Assembly: GCF_014633365.1 (NCBI RefSeq)
Contig: NC_068347.1
Span: 31,972,116 to 32,036,115, forward strand
DNA: 64,000 nt
DNA from: Diospyros lotus
Lineage: Eukaryota > Streptophyta > Magnoliopsida > Ericales > Ebenaceae
Direction of reading: 5' to 3'
Shown here in pieces: positions 36,082 through 47,965 of the stretch (position 1 is its first letter; every line of letters starts with the position of its first letter). The notes beneath the pieces were generated by a model. It searched no databases and was not told the DNA's origin. It saw only the letters and a list, made by a program, of their open reading frames with translations. The translations under genes and the position numbers were made by a program.

Positions 36082-38967
36082 TGTAGTGGCCCACTACCAG
36101 ATAGTCCCGCTAGCATAGGATATCCGAAATGAGGTCATCACAAGTGTGATATAGAACAATAACATACAACACCATAGTACTATCCTTAGATAAATTCAGC
36201 GGAAGCTAACATAAGGGTTTACAACATCTTAGACCATAGTCTAAACAAAATGAAATACAAGGGCACTAACAAATTTTACAACATAAAATTTCCTCACACT
36301 TGCCCTCATCACAAATGCTAACATAGACCATCTAGATTGGAAGATCTCTGTACACCTCTAACCCTGGGCTTTAGCCCCACTGGGCTCGCCCTCAACCACT
36401 GCTCTACTTGTACCTGGAATGACATGAGAGTAAACAAGATGAGCCACAAGGCTCATCAAGTGTATTTATAAAGCATGGAGATATAGAATCAAAGGCAGGG
36501 ATACTCAAGATAGAATAAACAACTCTATGAGAAGATATTAGTATAACGCGACTCATAAGTTTTCCATTTACATTAATTTCCCATGCCGTGATTATTACAT
36601 ATATTATGTACTCGTTCCCATGCTCATGCATATGCACCAATAGTAAGGAATTTTTTTTTCCGCATAATTCTCAAGGCTCTCACGGCCAATATATATATAT
36701 CCATACATGAATATATATATGCATCATTAAAATACATCAATAATTAATAACAATTTGAGCCACGCCTACTGGGTTGATGGCTACCTCACCCGCGTCAAGC
36801 GCTCATAGGATATCCTTTCTCACCCACGGACTTAGCCGTCGCGCAAAATACTAGGTGCGCAAATCAGTATAATCATGTATCACATATGCATATCCCAATT
36901 TCATGTCAATCCTCAATGATTAAGAAAAATCTCAAATCACGCTTAACATGCACAATTACATAAATTAAATTGTGCACTATTTTATGATCACATGGTAAAT
37001 TTTAATACATTTATTTACTCATACTTATAGAAATGCCCAACCAATATTTACGGTATATTTTTACCCCAATAATAATCGCAAGGAATCAAAATTTATACAT
37101 GCAAGAAACACCAAATCTTGCATGACACTAGACCCTAATGAATAATGTCATTCCTTAAGAAATGTAGGGTGACACAAAAACCCTATTTAGATTTTAGCAA
37201 TGTTCATTAGGAAAACGAATCAATATTGCAAGATTTATCGAAATAAGGAAAATAAAACCCTTTTATCCAAAAATGAGGGTTATCAAGAATAATTCAAAAA
37301 AAAAATAGAAGAACTATACAAAAATCATAATTTTAAACGTAGGAAGGATAGACTACATAGGAAGAGTTGAATAACAACATATTTCAGAAATTTTCAGATT
37401 TCAAGCATATTTTCAAAAATCCAATCCGGGCTCAATATTTGGTCAAATACCACAAACGATATACCAAATCAAAGCCTAATGAGTCTAGTTTCTGGAACAT
37501 CAATTGGATTTGAAATCGGAAATAACCACGATGAGATATTCCACAAAAACCGAAACAAGGCAGAATTTGTAACAGTAATTTACAGAATTCTACATAGAAT
37601 TCAACAAGGTTGTTATGGGTACAAATCATAACCAAAAATTTCAAATCTTATACCGAATTGAAGCCCATGATGTCTATTTTATAGGAAAATAAATGGATCA
37701 CAATTTGGATATAACCACAGAGCATTATACCCCAAAAATCGAAGCAAGAACAGATTATTCAAAAAAAAGAGCAGAAAATTTCCAGATTCTGGGCAAGAAT
37801 TTACAAGGATACTGTAGGCTCAAAACGAAGAAAAAAATTCTAAAAAATTTACCAAATGAATATTATCAAGTCTAGTTTACACAGAAACAAACGGATCTTG
37901 AATCGGATATAACCACAGAGAGTTATACCCTAAAGAGTACAACAAGGTCAGTTTACTCGAAAGCAGTAAAATTTCCAGATCTTTGCAGGGATTTACAAGG
38001 CTATAACATGATCAAATCTTAGTCAAAAAATTCGATTCTTGTGTCTAAAATGAAGCTTAAGATGTCTAGTTTACAACCCAACAAACGGATCTCAATTTGG
38101 ATATAAACACAAAGAGTTATAGACCAAAGAACATAACATGGTCAGTGAATCGGAGAATAAGAATTTAAGAGCAACAACTTAAAAATGAAGGAAACAAGCC
38201 TTCTAAGATGGAAACAAGGTTGAAGAACTTGCATTAAAAGATAAATAAGAGAAAAAGAACTTACACAATCATAAGGAGAAGAAGAAGAAGATCTTGCGTA
38301 TGAAACAAGAAGGAAGGGAACTTGCCTTAGATGGTTGCAAAAATCCAAAGAGATGAAGACACCCTTCAAATTGGAAATTCTCCACTTGAAGCTCTAATGA
38401 AGAAGAACAATGGAGGAAGAAGAGACAATCGGGAGAGGGAGAAGAAGAAGGGAACAAGAAAGTAAGAAGAAGAAAAGGAGGGAAAAATGTGGGAGACTTG
38501 TCTCCCAACTCCTTTCAATCCATCTCCCTTTTAATTTTCTCTAATTTGCCCCTCATACTAACACACACAATTCACATATCTCTTACCCATTTTGGTCATT
38601 TTACCATTCTCTTAATTTTTTATTTTTTTTATTTAAGATACCATTCTCTATGCCCATAGCCCAAGCCCAAGTCAAAATATATATATATCCCAATCCAACT
38701 AAGGCCCAATGGACTTTTTTTGAGATTTGGGTTCAACCCAATTCATTTACACTTAAGATTTAACTATTTATCAATGGTCTAATTCAATTAAGGCCCAAAC
38801 CATTTAGCCCACAACTTTGAGACTTTTTCACACCAAATATTATTTTCATTAATTTACCCCCATTACCAACTCATATAATATTTTTAACAATTAATTAATA
38901 AAGGCAACAACTCTAATGTGCAAACTAAAATACCCATAACACCTAGACCCACTAACGGGTCGTTACA
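36082..38967 (-). mobile_element. Solo-LTR-like element with perfect 5-bp target duplication
   Basis: The 2886-bp element begins TGTAGTGGCCC and ends GGGTCGTTACA (plus strand), flanked by CAAAG at 36077-36081 and 38968-38972. On the minus strand it reads TGTAACGACCC...GGGCCACTACA, the usual orientation of a plant Ty3/gypsy LTR with TG...CA ends. No pol or gag coding sequence is inside, so I infer a solo LTR left by LTR-LTR recombination. A non-coding LARD-type element is the alternative. It contains four diverged ~190-bp internal repeats (37440-38140) and GA-rich tracts (38270-38500). Confidence 0.8.
37440..38140. repeat. Four diverged ~190-bp repeats inside the solo LTR
   Basis: Each unit carries a GTCTAGTTT..., then a CAAACGGATC-like word, then GATATAACCACAGAG.GTTATA.CC. 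Units begin near 37455, 37665, 37860 and 38050. The divergence between units shows the internal amplification is old. Confidence 0.75.
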
Positions 38968-38972
38968 CAAAG

Positions 38973-39476
38973 TGTCCATGTTTTTTTTCACTAGCTCAAC
39001 AAATTTCTCGAGTCAAAAGTTTTTTTAGGCAACTTCGTATCAACTTTTTTGATCTCTTAGAACCATGGAAAAGTTAAAGAGCCGGCAAATGTTGAGTCCG
39101 ACAACTCTAAAGAAGAACTCACTCTTAGAATGAAAGCAACATTAACGAACTTCAATCCAACCCTTCAAGTTTTCTTTCGAATGAGCCACAATTACAGAAA
39201 AAAAGAAACAGAAAGAGGAAAGGGAATGGGGAGGATGACAACAGGGCTCCCTTGGCCAGGAGACACATTACAGTGCCTTTTATACGACATAGATTAAAGG
39301 GCAAAATGTGGGCAAAAAGCCTAATTTATCGACAAATCTGGATAAGTAGTAGTTTTTGGATTGACTTTGTACTTAAAAATGTGTCAAAACAGATTCGTAA
39401 ACGAATCAAATAACAACCAAGCATTCAATTTCCAAAAGTTTGTTTCTTCCCTATTTCAAGAACCCAAACGGAAAAT
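38973..39476. other. Short host segment between the solo LTR and the left Tat element
   Basis: About 500 bp without a recognisable gene or repeat. Confidence 0.6.
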
Positions 39477-39481
39477 AGTTA

Positions 39482-40152
39482 TGTTATATGTATTTCCCGC
39501 ATCACTCCTTATGGGCAAGACTCAATCCAATGGGCCGGCCCAATCACCCGAAACCTAGAAGGTCCAGGCGACCTCGTCAAAGAAAGCTTATATACCATCG
39601 AAATTCGAAGCTCATAAAGCGAGCTCCTTGCGAGCTTCTGGTGAAGCTCTTAGCGAGCTCTCAGCGATCGACTAATAAGCTCCCGGTAAAACCCTCAGTT
39701 CGCTGGACCATCCAGATCACTGGCCTAAAACCTCCAGCTCGCATAAATGGCAAAGCTACTGAAAAGTCAGAGGTAGGGTCCATTCACTTTATCTGCAACG
39801 ACCCATGCTCCTCGTAATGAGGATCCCACTCCCGATTTTGTACAGATGATAAGGACTGTTTATCCCCCGTTATATCATCTTTATATTTCTATATGTTATC
39901 CAAATTGTAAAGGTCCCTCATTATAAATAAGAGTCAGAGATACCATAAGGGGGCAAGGAGAATAATCAGACATCGTCATTTAAAAAGAATAATTAGAGTG
40001 TGGTCGTGGAGTAGGCATCGTTTTGGCCGAACTACGTGAAAATTGCTTGTGTTTATTCTTATGTGGGATCTTTGTTTTCTTTTTCTTGGCATTTCGGACT
40101 CACTCACCGCAGCCCAAAATGAATCACGGTCGGCTGAAATCAAACGTCGACA
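39482..40152 (+). repeat. 5' LTR of the left Tat element
   Basis: 671 bp, TGTTATATG...GTCGACA. It contains TATAAATA at 39922-39929 as the likely U3 promoter, then a leader shared with the other LTRs. It is followed directly by the primer-binding region. Confidence 0.9.
39922..39929 (+). promoter_or_regulatory. TATA box of the left 5' LTR
   Basis: TATAAATA, conserved in the 3' LTR (52249-52256) and, inverted, in the right element's 3' LTR (53217-53224). Transcription of the genomic RNA would begin ~30 bp downstream. Confidence 0.7.
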
Positions 40153-40174
40153 TTTTGGCGCTAGAGGAAGGGGC
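40153..40174 (+). other. Primer-binding region of the left Tat element
   Basis: It immediately follows the LTR end GTCGACA: TTTTGGCGCTAGAGGAAGGG. It is conserved, inverted, next to the right element's LTR at 63811-63832. TGG at the start fits pairing with the CCA end of a tRNA; I cannot name the tRNA from memory. Confidence 0.6.
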
Positions 40175-40191
40175 CGCTTTGATCGATAACC

Positions 40192-41748
40192 ATGGCAAGA
40201 GGAAGGAATACTCGAAATTCCGAGGTGGCGGTCGACCCACCAGAAAATCATCACGATCGACCGCAAGATTGTCCACCAAATGGTGGGCTCGTTGCTTCAA
40301 CAACAAATATCCCTTTACCACTGCCAACCGGAGACGCTATCGACATACTACCGCGATTTCCTGTTCAACCCACCATCCAAATCGCCAGGACAAGGGCGAT
40401 CCAGGACTGGCAGAAACGCCAGGAGGCGTTAGAGAATAAAGAGATGCAGCTCGTTGACGCGATCAGAACTCAAGCGCGAGCTGCCCACGATCCACCAGCT
40501 TCTCCTCGAAGGATCTGCCAACCACAAGAAGAAAGACCTTCGCATGCAGAAGAGGATATCGGGGATAACTATCCATTCCCAAGTCACCACTCTTCAGACC
40601 GGGAAAGAAGTAGGCGATCGCAGGCTCAGTAATCAGTAGGCCCGAATTCAACTGTGGAGGAATTATATCAAAGAGTTTGGCAGCTGGAAGAACGACAAGG
40701 AGTCCACGGCCAGAATAATGGCCGTGGGGACAAGACGCCGTTCAGCAGAGAAGTTGAACTCGAACCCCTCCCTAGGAGATTTAAAGTCCCGAGCATGCCA
40801 CAATACAATGGGGATGGTGACCCCTACGATTACCTGGATGCATACAATGTACAAATGGATTTGCAGACAACCAGCTCGCTGGCTAAATGTCACGCCTTCC
40901 CAGTGATCTTGGGTGATATTCCCTAAGCTTGGTTCAAGAGTCTTCTGCTTTGCAGCATCAGCAGCTGGGAGGAATGCTAACAAAGATTCCTCAATCAATA
41001 TAGGGCTCTAAGAAGGCAGCTTGCACCACCATGTCACCTCGCCACAGTATTCCAAAAAGCAAATGAGCCCTTGAGGGATTATATTGCCAGGTTCAGACGC
41101 GAGGTGAGCAATGTTGAGGATCCCTCCGATGAAAGTATCCTGACGGCGATCTTCGTCGGCCTTCGAAAAGATGGGAAGCTCTATGAGAGCATCTATAGGA
41201 CCCTAGTTAAAGACCTAGAGGAATTCTATGAACGAGCTTCCAAGGAGATCCGATGGGAAGACGCATTCGGGTCAAAGAAACCCATCGGGCCGAAAGAAGA
41301 AGTTGGGGGCTCCAACCAGAATAAGAAAAGGAATAACGGAGACGTCGGATGGGAAGCTCGGGGGGAGCGCTCAAACAATGAAGTCTTCAAGCGAGCTCAC
41401 AAGGCAGAGAGAGATGAGCGACCTCTGTGGTCGCGGTGCTTTGACAGCTACTGTGTCCTTTCTGACCCCCAAGAAAGGGTCTTCGCCATGGAAAGAAACA
41501 AAAAGGAGTTCAAGAAGCCCAACCCACTGAGAACTCCCAACAAATTCAGAAATAAGGAAAAATTATGTGTGTATCACAATAAGGCGGGTCACAACAACTC
41601 GAAGTGCTGGACCCTAAGGGACGCCATCGAGGACCTAATTAGAAGGGGTCGGTTGAAGGATTACGTGATACGACCAACGAATCAGCCGAGCCAACCACCG
41701 GCCCAGCAACCGCCTCCCTATGATGATGAACGCTCACCGGCGGTATGA
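40192..41748 (+). pseudogene. gag: gag of the left Tat element (nonsense-damaged)
   Basis: Begins at ATGG (40192), close behind the primer-binding region. The N-terminal part is hydrophilic. The gag core follows (DPYDYLDAYNVQMDLQ, LRDYIARFRREVSNVEDPSD, LVKDLEEFYERASKEI), then a basic linker and a zinc knuckle CVYHNKAGHNNSKC near 41565. Gag would package element RNA into virus-like particles. In-frame stops at 40630 (CAA to TAA), 40923 and 40978 (CAA to TAA), and 41746 (CGA to TGA), judged against the right copy, break what was one frame running into protease. Confidence 0.85.
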
Positions 41749-42330
41749 ACTATCTACAAGATTCATGGTGGACCTTACCTCGCGGGATTTTCCCACAAAT
41801 CTCGCGAGAAGTCCAAGTGTGAAGCTAACCATGTCTTGTTGGTAAGATTGGACGAGCAGTTGGTTCCTGCAAAACGAGCTAGTGGTGATTCGATTCCGAA
41901 AAGGATGGTCTTCTTGGAAGAGGAGGCCAGGAACATTCATTGGCTGCACATTGATGCGCTCGTTATACAAGCCCAGATCGGTAATTCTGAAGTGCGGAGG
42001 ATAATGGTGGACATGGGCAGCTCGGTAAATGTAATGTACAGAGCATGTTTCGATCAGATGGGTTTGGGACAATAGCAGTTGAGCTCATCCCCAGAACCGC
42101 TCTATGGATTCACGAGTGATGCTGTGATCCCTGTCGGTCGGATTAGTCTTCCCTTTACCATCGGGGATGCGAATTGTCAGACCACCACTTTGGCAGAGTT
42201 CCTAATTATAGACTGCCCCTTGGCATATAACGTTGTGCTCGGGAGGCCGTCAATGAACGACCTGGATCTGGTCGATTCAACCAGATAGCTAACAGTCAAA
42301 TTCTCGACCCCCAATGAAGTAAGATGTGTA
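41749..42330 (+). pseudogene. Protease region of the left Tat element
   Basis: Retroviral-type aspartic protease region with the active-site-like MVDMGSSVNVMY (around 42007-42042) and the downstream YNVVLGRPSMNDL. It would cleave the Gag-Pol polyprotein. Stops near 42073 and 42286 interrupt it relative to the right copy. Confidence 0.75.
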
Positions 42331-42489
42331 CGAGGCGAGCAACACCTCGCAAGACGTTGCTATGAAGATGTCCTAAAAATGGGGGCCAAAGGAAAGAAAG
42401 TAAATGTCATCACAAAAGATAGCCCACGATCGATCAACCAAATGGGGGTTAATCACGATCTGATCCCTGTGAGGTCGACTGTGACAGGC

Positions 42490-43340
42490 CCATCGGTCCT
42501 GTGGAAGAGCTCAAAGATATCTCAGTCAGCGAGGCAGACGATGAAATACGCCTCAAGTTAGGAAAAAATCTAGTCCCCGAGGTAAAATCCCAACTTACCA
42601 ATTTCCTTAAAGCTAACCTCGATGTGTTCGCGTGGAACCACGAGGATATGGTAGGGATAGCCCCAGAGGTCATGTCGCACAGGCTTAACGTAGATCCTAG
42701 CTACAAGCCAGTGCGCCAAAAGAGAAGGCCAATGACTCCTGAGCGTTATGCTGCTCTCAAAGAAGAAGTGGACAAGCTCTTGGTAAACAAGTTTATTAAA
42801 GAGGCCCAATACCCAGTTTGGGTGGCCAACCCGGTCTTGGTAAAAAAGAAAAATGAAAAATAGAGGACCTGTGTCGACTTCACCGACCTGAACAAGGCTT
42901 ACCCTAAGGACAACTTTGCTCTCCCAAGAATCGATTAGCTCGTGGATGCAACAGCTGGTCACCAGCTCCTCAGTTTCATGGATGCTTATTCGGGCTATAA
43001 TCAGATCCCCATGAACCCCACCGACGAAGAGCACACCTCATTCATTACCAACCGGGGGCTTTATTGTTATAAGGTCATGCCTTTCAGGTTGAAGAATGTT
43101 GGTGCGACCTACCAAAGGCTGGTCAACACGATATTTGAAGTTATGATCGGCAGAATCATGAAAGTATACGTTGATGACATGATAGTAAAGTCTGAGCGAG
43201 TAACGGACCATGTTTCCGATCTGAAAGAAATGTTTGGAGTCCTCAGGAGTTATCAGATGAAGCTTAACCCACTCAAGTACGCCTTTGGGGTAGCCTTTTG
43301 GAAAATTTATGGGGTTCATGGTAAATAACAGAGGCATCAA
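42490..43340 (+). pseudogene. Reverse transcriptase of the left Tat element
   Basis: Recognisable RT blocks: KEAQYPVWVANPVLVKKK, LLSFMDAYSGYNQIPMNP, TSFITNRGLYCYKVMPF and the catalytic VYVDDM (about 43164-43181, YVDD intact). It would copy element RNA into DNA. Disabled by TGG to TAG at 42861, CAG to TAG at 42936, and a frameshift near 43295 just before the MVNN motif. Confidence 0.88.
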
Positions 43341-43960
43341 AGCCAATCCGGACAAAATAAAGGTTTTGCTCGACATGAGGTCGCCCGTAAGGAAAAATAA
43401 GGTACAGAGACTCAATGGACAGGTCACGGCGCTGAGCCGTTTCATTTCTAAGGCAACTGATAAGTGTGCCTCGTTCTTAGAGCTCCTAAAAAAGGCACAA
43501 GACTTCATATGACAGAAGAATGCGAGTCTGCATTCCAGCAATTGAAGGAATATATGGGACGAGCCCTACTGCTCGCCAAACCTAAAGAGGAAGAAAAGTT
43601 GACCTTATATTTGGGAGTATCCCAACAGGCTCTCAGTGTAGCCCTCGTTTGGGGGAATGAAGGGGTGCAGCACCCCATATATTACATCTCCAAAAGTTTG
43701 ATCGATGCAGAAACAAGGTACACACCAATTGAAAAACTGGCTTACTATTTAATAATGGCATCAAGGAAGCTACGACCTTATTTCCAAGCTCATGAGATCG
43801 AAGTCCTGACCAAGTACCCGCTGAAGCAAATCTTATAAAAGCCAAACACCTCGAGTCGCTTACTAAAATGGTCTATCGAGCTCGCTCAGTTTGATATAAA
43901 GTACAAACCAATGGCGGCAATAAAAGGTCAGGCGTTGGCAGATTTCATTGCCGAGATCAA
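43341..43960 (+). pseudogene. RNase H of the left Tat element
   Basis: Connection and RNase H segments: LLDMRSPVRKNKVQRLNG, LTLYLGVSQQALSVALVW, YYISKSLIDAETRYTPIEK and RKLRPYFQAHEIEVLT. It would degrade the RNA strand of the hybrid. Damage: a 1-bp loss near 43510 (TGG ACA read as TGA CA) and CAA to TAA at 43836. Confidence 0.82.
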
Positions 43961-44096
43961 TGAATCGATTGACGAAGAAGTGGAGAACTTGAAAGGGCCA
44001 TCCTGGGAATTATACATCGACGGATCATCAAGTGAACAAGGAGCGGGAGTTGGGGTTATGTTAATAAGCCCCAAGGGTCACAGAATCCTCTGCGCA
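43961..44096 (+). pseudogene. Additional RNase H stub, cut by a deletion
   Basis: Starts with SWELYIDGSSSEQGAGVGVM, the N-terminus of the additional RNase H that distinguishes Tat elements, and stops dead after RILCA. The next bases belong to the antisense gene's C-terminal region, so the remainder of this domain and the whole integrase are deleted. Confidence 0.82.
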
Positions 44097-46347
44097 CCAA
44101 AGAAGGAGAAATCCATCTCGGGATGGTTCACGCAAAGGGTGTACAAGAACGCAGAACAAGTGCCGGACCCGGTTTCCCTGCGCACAGAGTCCATCCGAGC
44201 TCCCACCTCCGCCCTGATGTCGTCAATGGTCTTTCTAGCAAGATGCTCGCATCGGACAGCTCGATCATCGGCCTGTTCCCGCTCCTTTTTAGCCATCTTC
44301 AACTCTGCCTCAGCCGCAACTCCTCCGATGAGCCCGGAGCTAATGAACTCCCACATATTCTTCGATCGACGAAGCTCCTCGTCAAGATCTTTATTTTTTT
44401 GGATCTCCACCCTCAGGCGCATCTCGGAACCCTCCACCTCTTTTTGGGTAATGAGGAGCACGGCCTGAAGAGCTATCTTCTCCTCCACGAGCTTCGTTAG
44501 CTCGGCCTGAAGAGCTCTCTTCTCGTCCACGAGCTTCGTTAGCTCGGCCTGTAGAGCGTTCTTCACATCCTCAAGCTTCGTTATTTCAGTCTGAAAGGAC
44601 GTACTCACCGCCTCAAACTGCGTATCAAAGTCCATGTGATGAGATCAGAGCTTTATTACAGCAATGGAAAGCTGTGAATGAAGAAAAGTTAACTCATTAA
44701 AATGCAGACAAATGAACCAAGGTACGAAAATTCTGACTCACCACCAAGTTGTGGCGGGCCATGTACTCGTAGAGAGGGATCCCCTTCAGCTTCGGGTCAT
44801 CAAGAGGCTTCGTGTTCGCACCCAAAAGGATGGGCATGGAGTCCAGGAGAGGGGCAACATAGATCCCTCCTGGCAGGGCCTCCAAAGATGGCTCCTTTTC
44901 AGGGACCTTAGCCCGTTTGCCCCTATTATCCTTCCTCTGCTGCGGTTGATCGGGCCTTCTCTTCGAGCCCGTGGCAAGAGCAGTCTGAGCCTCCCCCACG
45001 ACCTCCTTCCCACGAGCTTCGCTCAAACCATGGTCACGGGAGGCAAGAGCCCGCTGCCCTTGTTGCTATTGGGGGTGCTTCTGTTGTTGTGGCTGCTGCG
45101 GTAGGGCTTTTTGTCGTTGCTCTTATTGCTGATGGTGATTTTTCGACTACTGACATTGTTGTTGTTGTTGTTGGGGACGCGGCCGCATTTGTGACTGATC
45201 CAACCTTCCTCCCCGCGAGCTTGCGAACGAAATAGCCCCCGATCTCGCCCCAGATCACTTCGGCTCGAGGAGGTCGAGGTCCACTATATCTCCGCATTAA
45301 TCGTCTTCCCCTTTTTTGCTACTCAACTCTATGACCTAAAAGGCAGACGGGAGGACCTTCGCGCCCAAAACCCCGATGTGATCTCCCTTAATGATTTCAA
45401 CGTTGAGAGGGGGTGCAAGCTCATTTTCTCTGAGAAGCTCGTTTGAAAGCTCGAGAATCTCTGAACCCGACCCTGCAGCAACGAGCTTATTGAGGACGTC
45501 AGTCTCTTCGGCTGATAAAATTGGCCTCTTACCCCCGAAATCTACATCAAAGAATGAGCAAGACAAGTTACGTACGTAAGAAGGTGGAGGAGCTCGCGCA
45601 TGCTGATATTCTTTTACCCGAGGTTAGCATGAAGCTATAGTTTCTGAGTAAGGAAAGCAAAAGGCAAGACATGAAAAACCAACTGGACTTGTAATCGCCC
45701 ACGTTGGACTTCCCCTTTGCTTTACCCTGTGGAAAGGCGGCCTTATATGGAGAGGGACGAGTTACCAGGTAATACAACCCATCCTTGGCGTTTTTGAAGG
45801 AAAAAAGAAATTTTATCAGTTTTGGTGATTGAAGAGGGAGCTTGTTTTTTAGAAATAAGATAACTAGAGAGATGAGTTGGGCGTACAAATTTGGTGTCAA
45901 TTGAAAGGGTGCGAGCCTGACCTCGTTCAATAGGGCAAGAAGATATGGACCTCCGGGGAACCTAAACCCAGACTCGAGATGCTGGGGGCTAATGGCTATG
46001 AAGTCAGATGGTGGATAGACTACATGGGAGCTCAAAGCAGGGATGTATACTCGGCAACTCCTAGGAAGACAAAACTCCCGAGTACAAGTCGCCACCTTGT
46101 GAGATATGGCTTTGGATGGGAATCTTTTAAAAACCTCATGCCCCATACTTCCTTCAGAGACCTGATCTTGGACCTCCAGGTCGGCTTCGGAAGAAGTCAC
46201 TTCAACGACCTCCTTAGATCGCGAGCTCGTGCCCTCAAAGTTTTGACCCTCCATCACAAGGCAATCTTCGGAGATCTAGGTATCGTTTTCTCCTACGTTA
46301 TGGTTGCAGCACTTTTGACCTGAATTTTTGCTGATTTGGTCAGACAT
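44097..46347 (-). pseudogene. Antisense gene of the left Tat element (truncated, nonsense-damaged)
   Basis: Minus-strand exons: A 46347-45618 (ATG directly after the acceptor TTTGTAG; 730 bp, same length as its partner), B 45541-44742, and C from about 44656 to the deletion junction at 44096. Exon A encodes a 'putative gypsy type transposon' (PF04195-like) domain with TCTREFCLPRSCRVYIPAL, LLNEVRLAPFQLTPN and KLIKFLFSFKNAKDGLYYL. B encodes an acidic segment (DFGGKRPILSAEETDVLNKL), a Gln-rich run broken by CAG/CAA stops, and LEALPGGIYVAPLLDSMP. C encodes a coiled coil with three 14-residue repeats (KL.DEKRALQAEL). An early stop lies after GENDT. The C-terminal tail is lost to the deletion. Confidence 0.8.
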
Positions 46348-47555
46348 CTACAAAAATAAAAAAAGAACAGTCAGGTCGTAGGTCATGAACTAAACCTCAA
46401 AGAACTAGAAAAGCCCTAAAAATATCCCCTATTTTTTAAGCCGAGCGCTTTGCAACAGGGTGCCGCCTAAGGCGGAGGGGCTGCAACCGCAAGCCCAGTA
46501 TTCCATAAAAAACTAATCCTAAGGTCATTGTGCCCGAAGGCTCAGTAGATGCCAAACCAACTGATTCGAGTCGCTTCCCCGGAAAATGGAAGCGACACCT
46601 ATAGAATCGGGAAGACCAAAGGAACTGTAAGACCTCGTTTCGGCATAAGGTTGCCACGTGATTTCAGTGAGATTAAAAATACTGAAAAGTGGGTTTAATA
46701 GTAAAATGAGTCGTCGAATCGACTGTAGGGAATGCTCTGAAGTATAATTGGCTATGGAAAATGATGTGGACTCGATGAGCGTTCCAAAATAGGATTTATG
46801 GAAGTAAAAGAAATTTGAATTGAGATGGTTTTCGGTACAGCTAAAATACAATTTCGTTTTAGGCTGAAATACCGAATTATCGTAAAAGACTTCCGAAAAG
46901 TCAACTGAACCTTGAGAGGGCTCATGTTTTTTGTAAGGATCAACCCTTTAGTGGTTGCGGGATGAATTAAGGGCCCAGTGAGGACCTGAGGGGTGAAATC
47001 ATCCTTATCGAGTAAATTCGAAGTTATTAATTATGGATTTAAAGCATCCTAATGCAAATTAATTGGACATTAAAGGGTGTTTTAGCAATTTAAGGAATTC
47101 CCTAGTGATATAAGAATGAATTTTGGGGACCAAATGTGAAATATACACATATTAAATATATATAAGATATGTGTGTGTGTGTGTGCTATGTGTGTGCCGT
47201 GTGATGGCTATGAGGATAAAAAATGTATGCGAATGGAGGCGTGTGAGGCGGGCGAGTGATTAGTGGTTAATTTTGTAAAAAAAATTTATAATTATACCCT
47301 TCTTTTGATCTTAAATATGGTTTAAATTAGATATTAATATATATTTTATGGTTATATGCAAGTTTAAATTGAAAGATGAATGAAATGAAGTTCTAAAGTA
47401 AATAATAATAATATATAAAATTATATATAATGCATATAATATATATATATAAAATATAATCTAATATATATATGTGCCATGTGTAATACATATATATAAT
47501 ATGTAATTTATTAATAACATTAAATTATTATTTTTTTTTAGGCATAAAGAATTCA

Positions 47556-47690
47556 AGCCCATGAAGACTTAAAGTCCATGAAGAAATCAAATCCATGAAG
47601 AAATCAAGCCCATGAAAAATTCAAACCCATGAAGAAATCAAGCCCATGAAAAATTCAAACCCATGAAGAATTCAAGCCCATGAAGAATTA
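47556..47690. repeat. ~17-18 bp tandem repeat (CCATGAAGAAATTCAAGC-like)
   Basis: About eight consecutive units of the form CCATGAAGAAATCAAG / CCATGAAAAATTCAAAC. An open frame reading Met-Lys-Asn/Gln repeats is not a gene. Confidence 0.85.
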
Positions 47691-47827
47691 AGGCCCAATT
47701 TGAGCAACTCATGGAAGATATTATTTGGAGAAGGCCCAAGGATTATTTTTAATCCTAATGAAGATTAAAAAAATAATTTATAGAAATCTATTTTTATTTT
47801 TTATGTGAGAGCTTTATTAGGTGTGTT

Positions 47828-47965
47828 TTTTAGCTAAAATCCATTTAACTAGTAGGTAGATGTTATAGCTAAAATCCATTTAACTTTATGAGTGTTTTAT
47901 TAGGTATGTATTTTAGCTAAAATCCATTTAATATTAGGTGTGTATTATAGCTAAAATCCATTTAA
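47828..47965. repeat. Four copies of TAGCTAAAATCCATTTAA at ~36-60 bp spacing
   Basis: The 18-bp phrase is identical in four positions (near 47831, 47868, 47914, 47948), separated by related GTGTGTATTATA-like spacers. Confidence 0.85.

Noticed and set aside
35786..36132. Proline/serine-rich frame ending at the solo LTR
   Set aside because: It depends on a (CT)n microsatellite and a C-rich stretch, and continues into LTR sequence; no gene evidence.
47556..47690. Regularly spaced short repeats resembling a CRISPR array
   Set aside because: The repeats are contiguous with no unique spacers, and the context is a plant LTR element.
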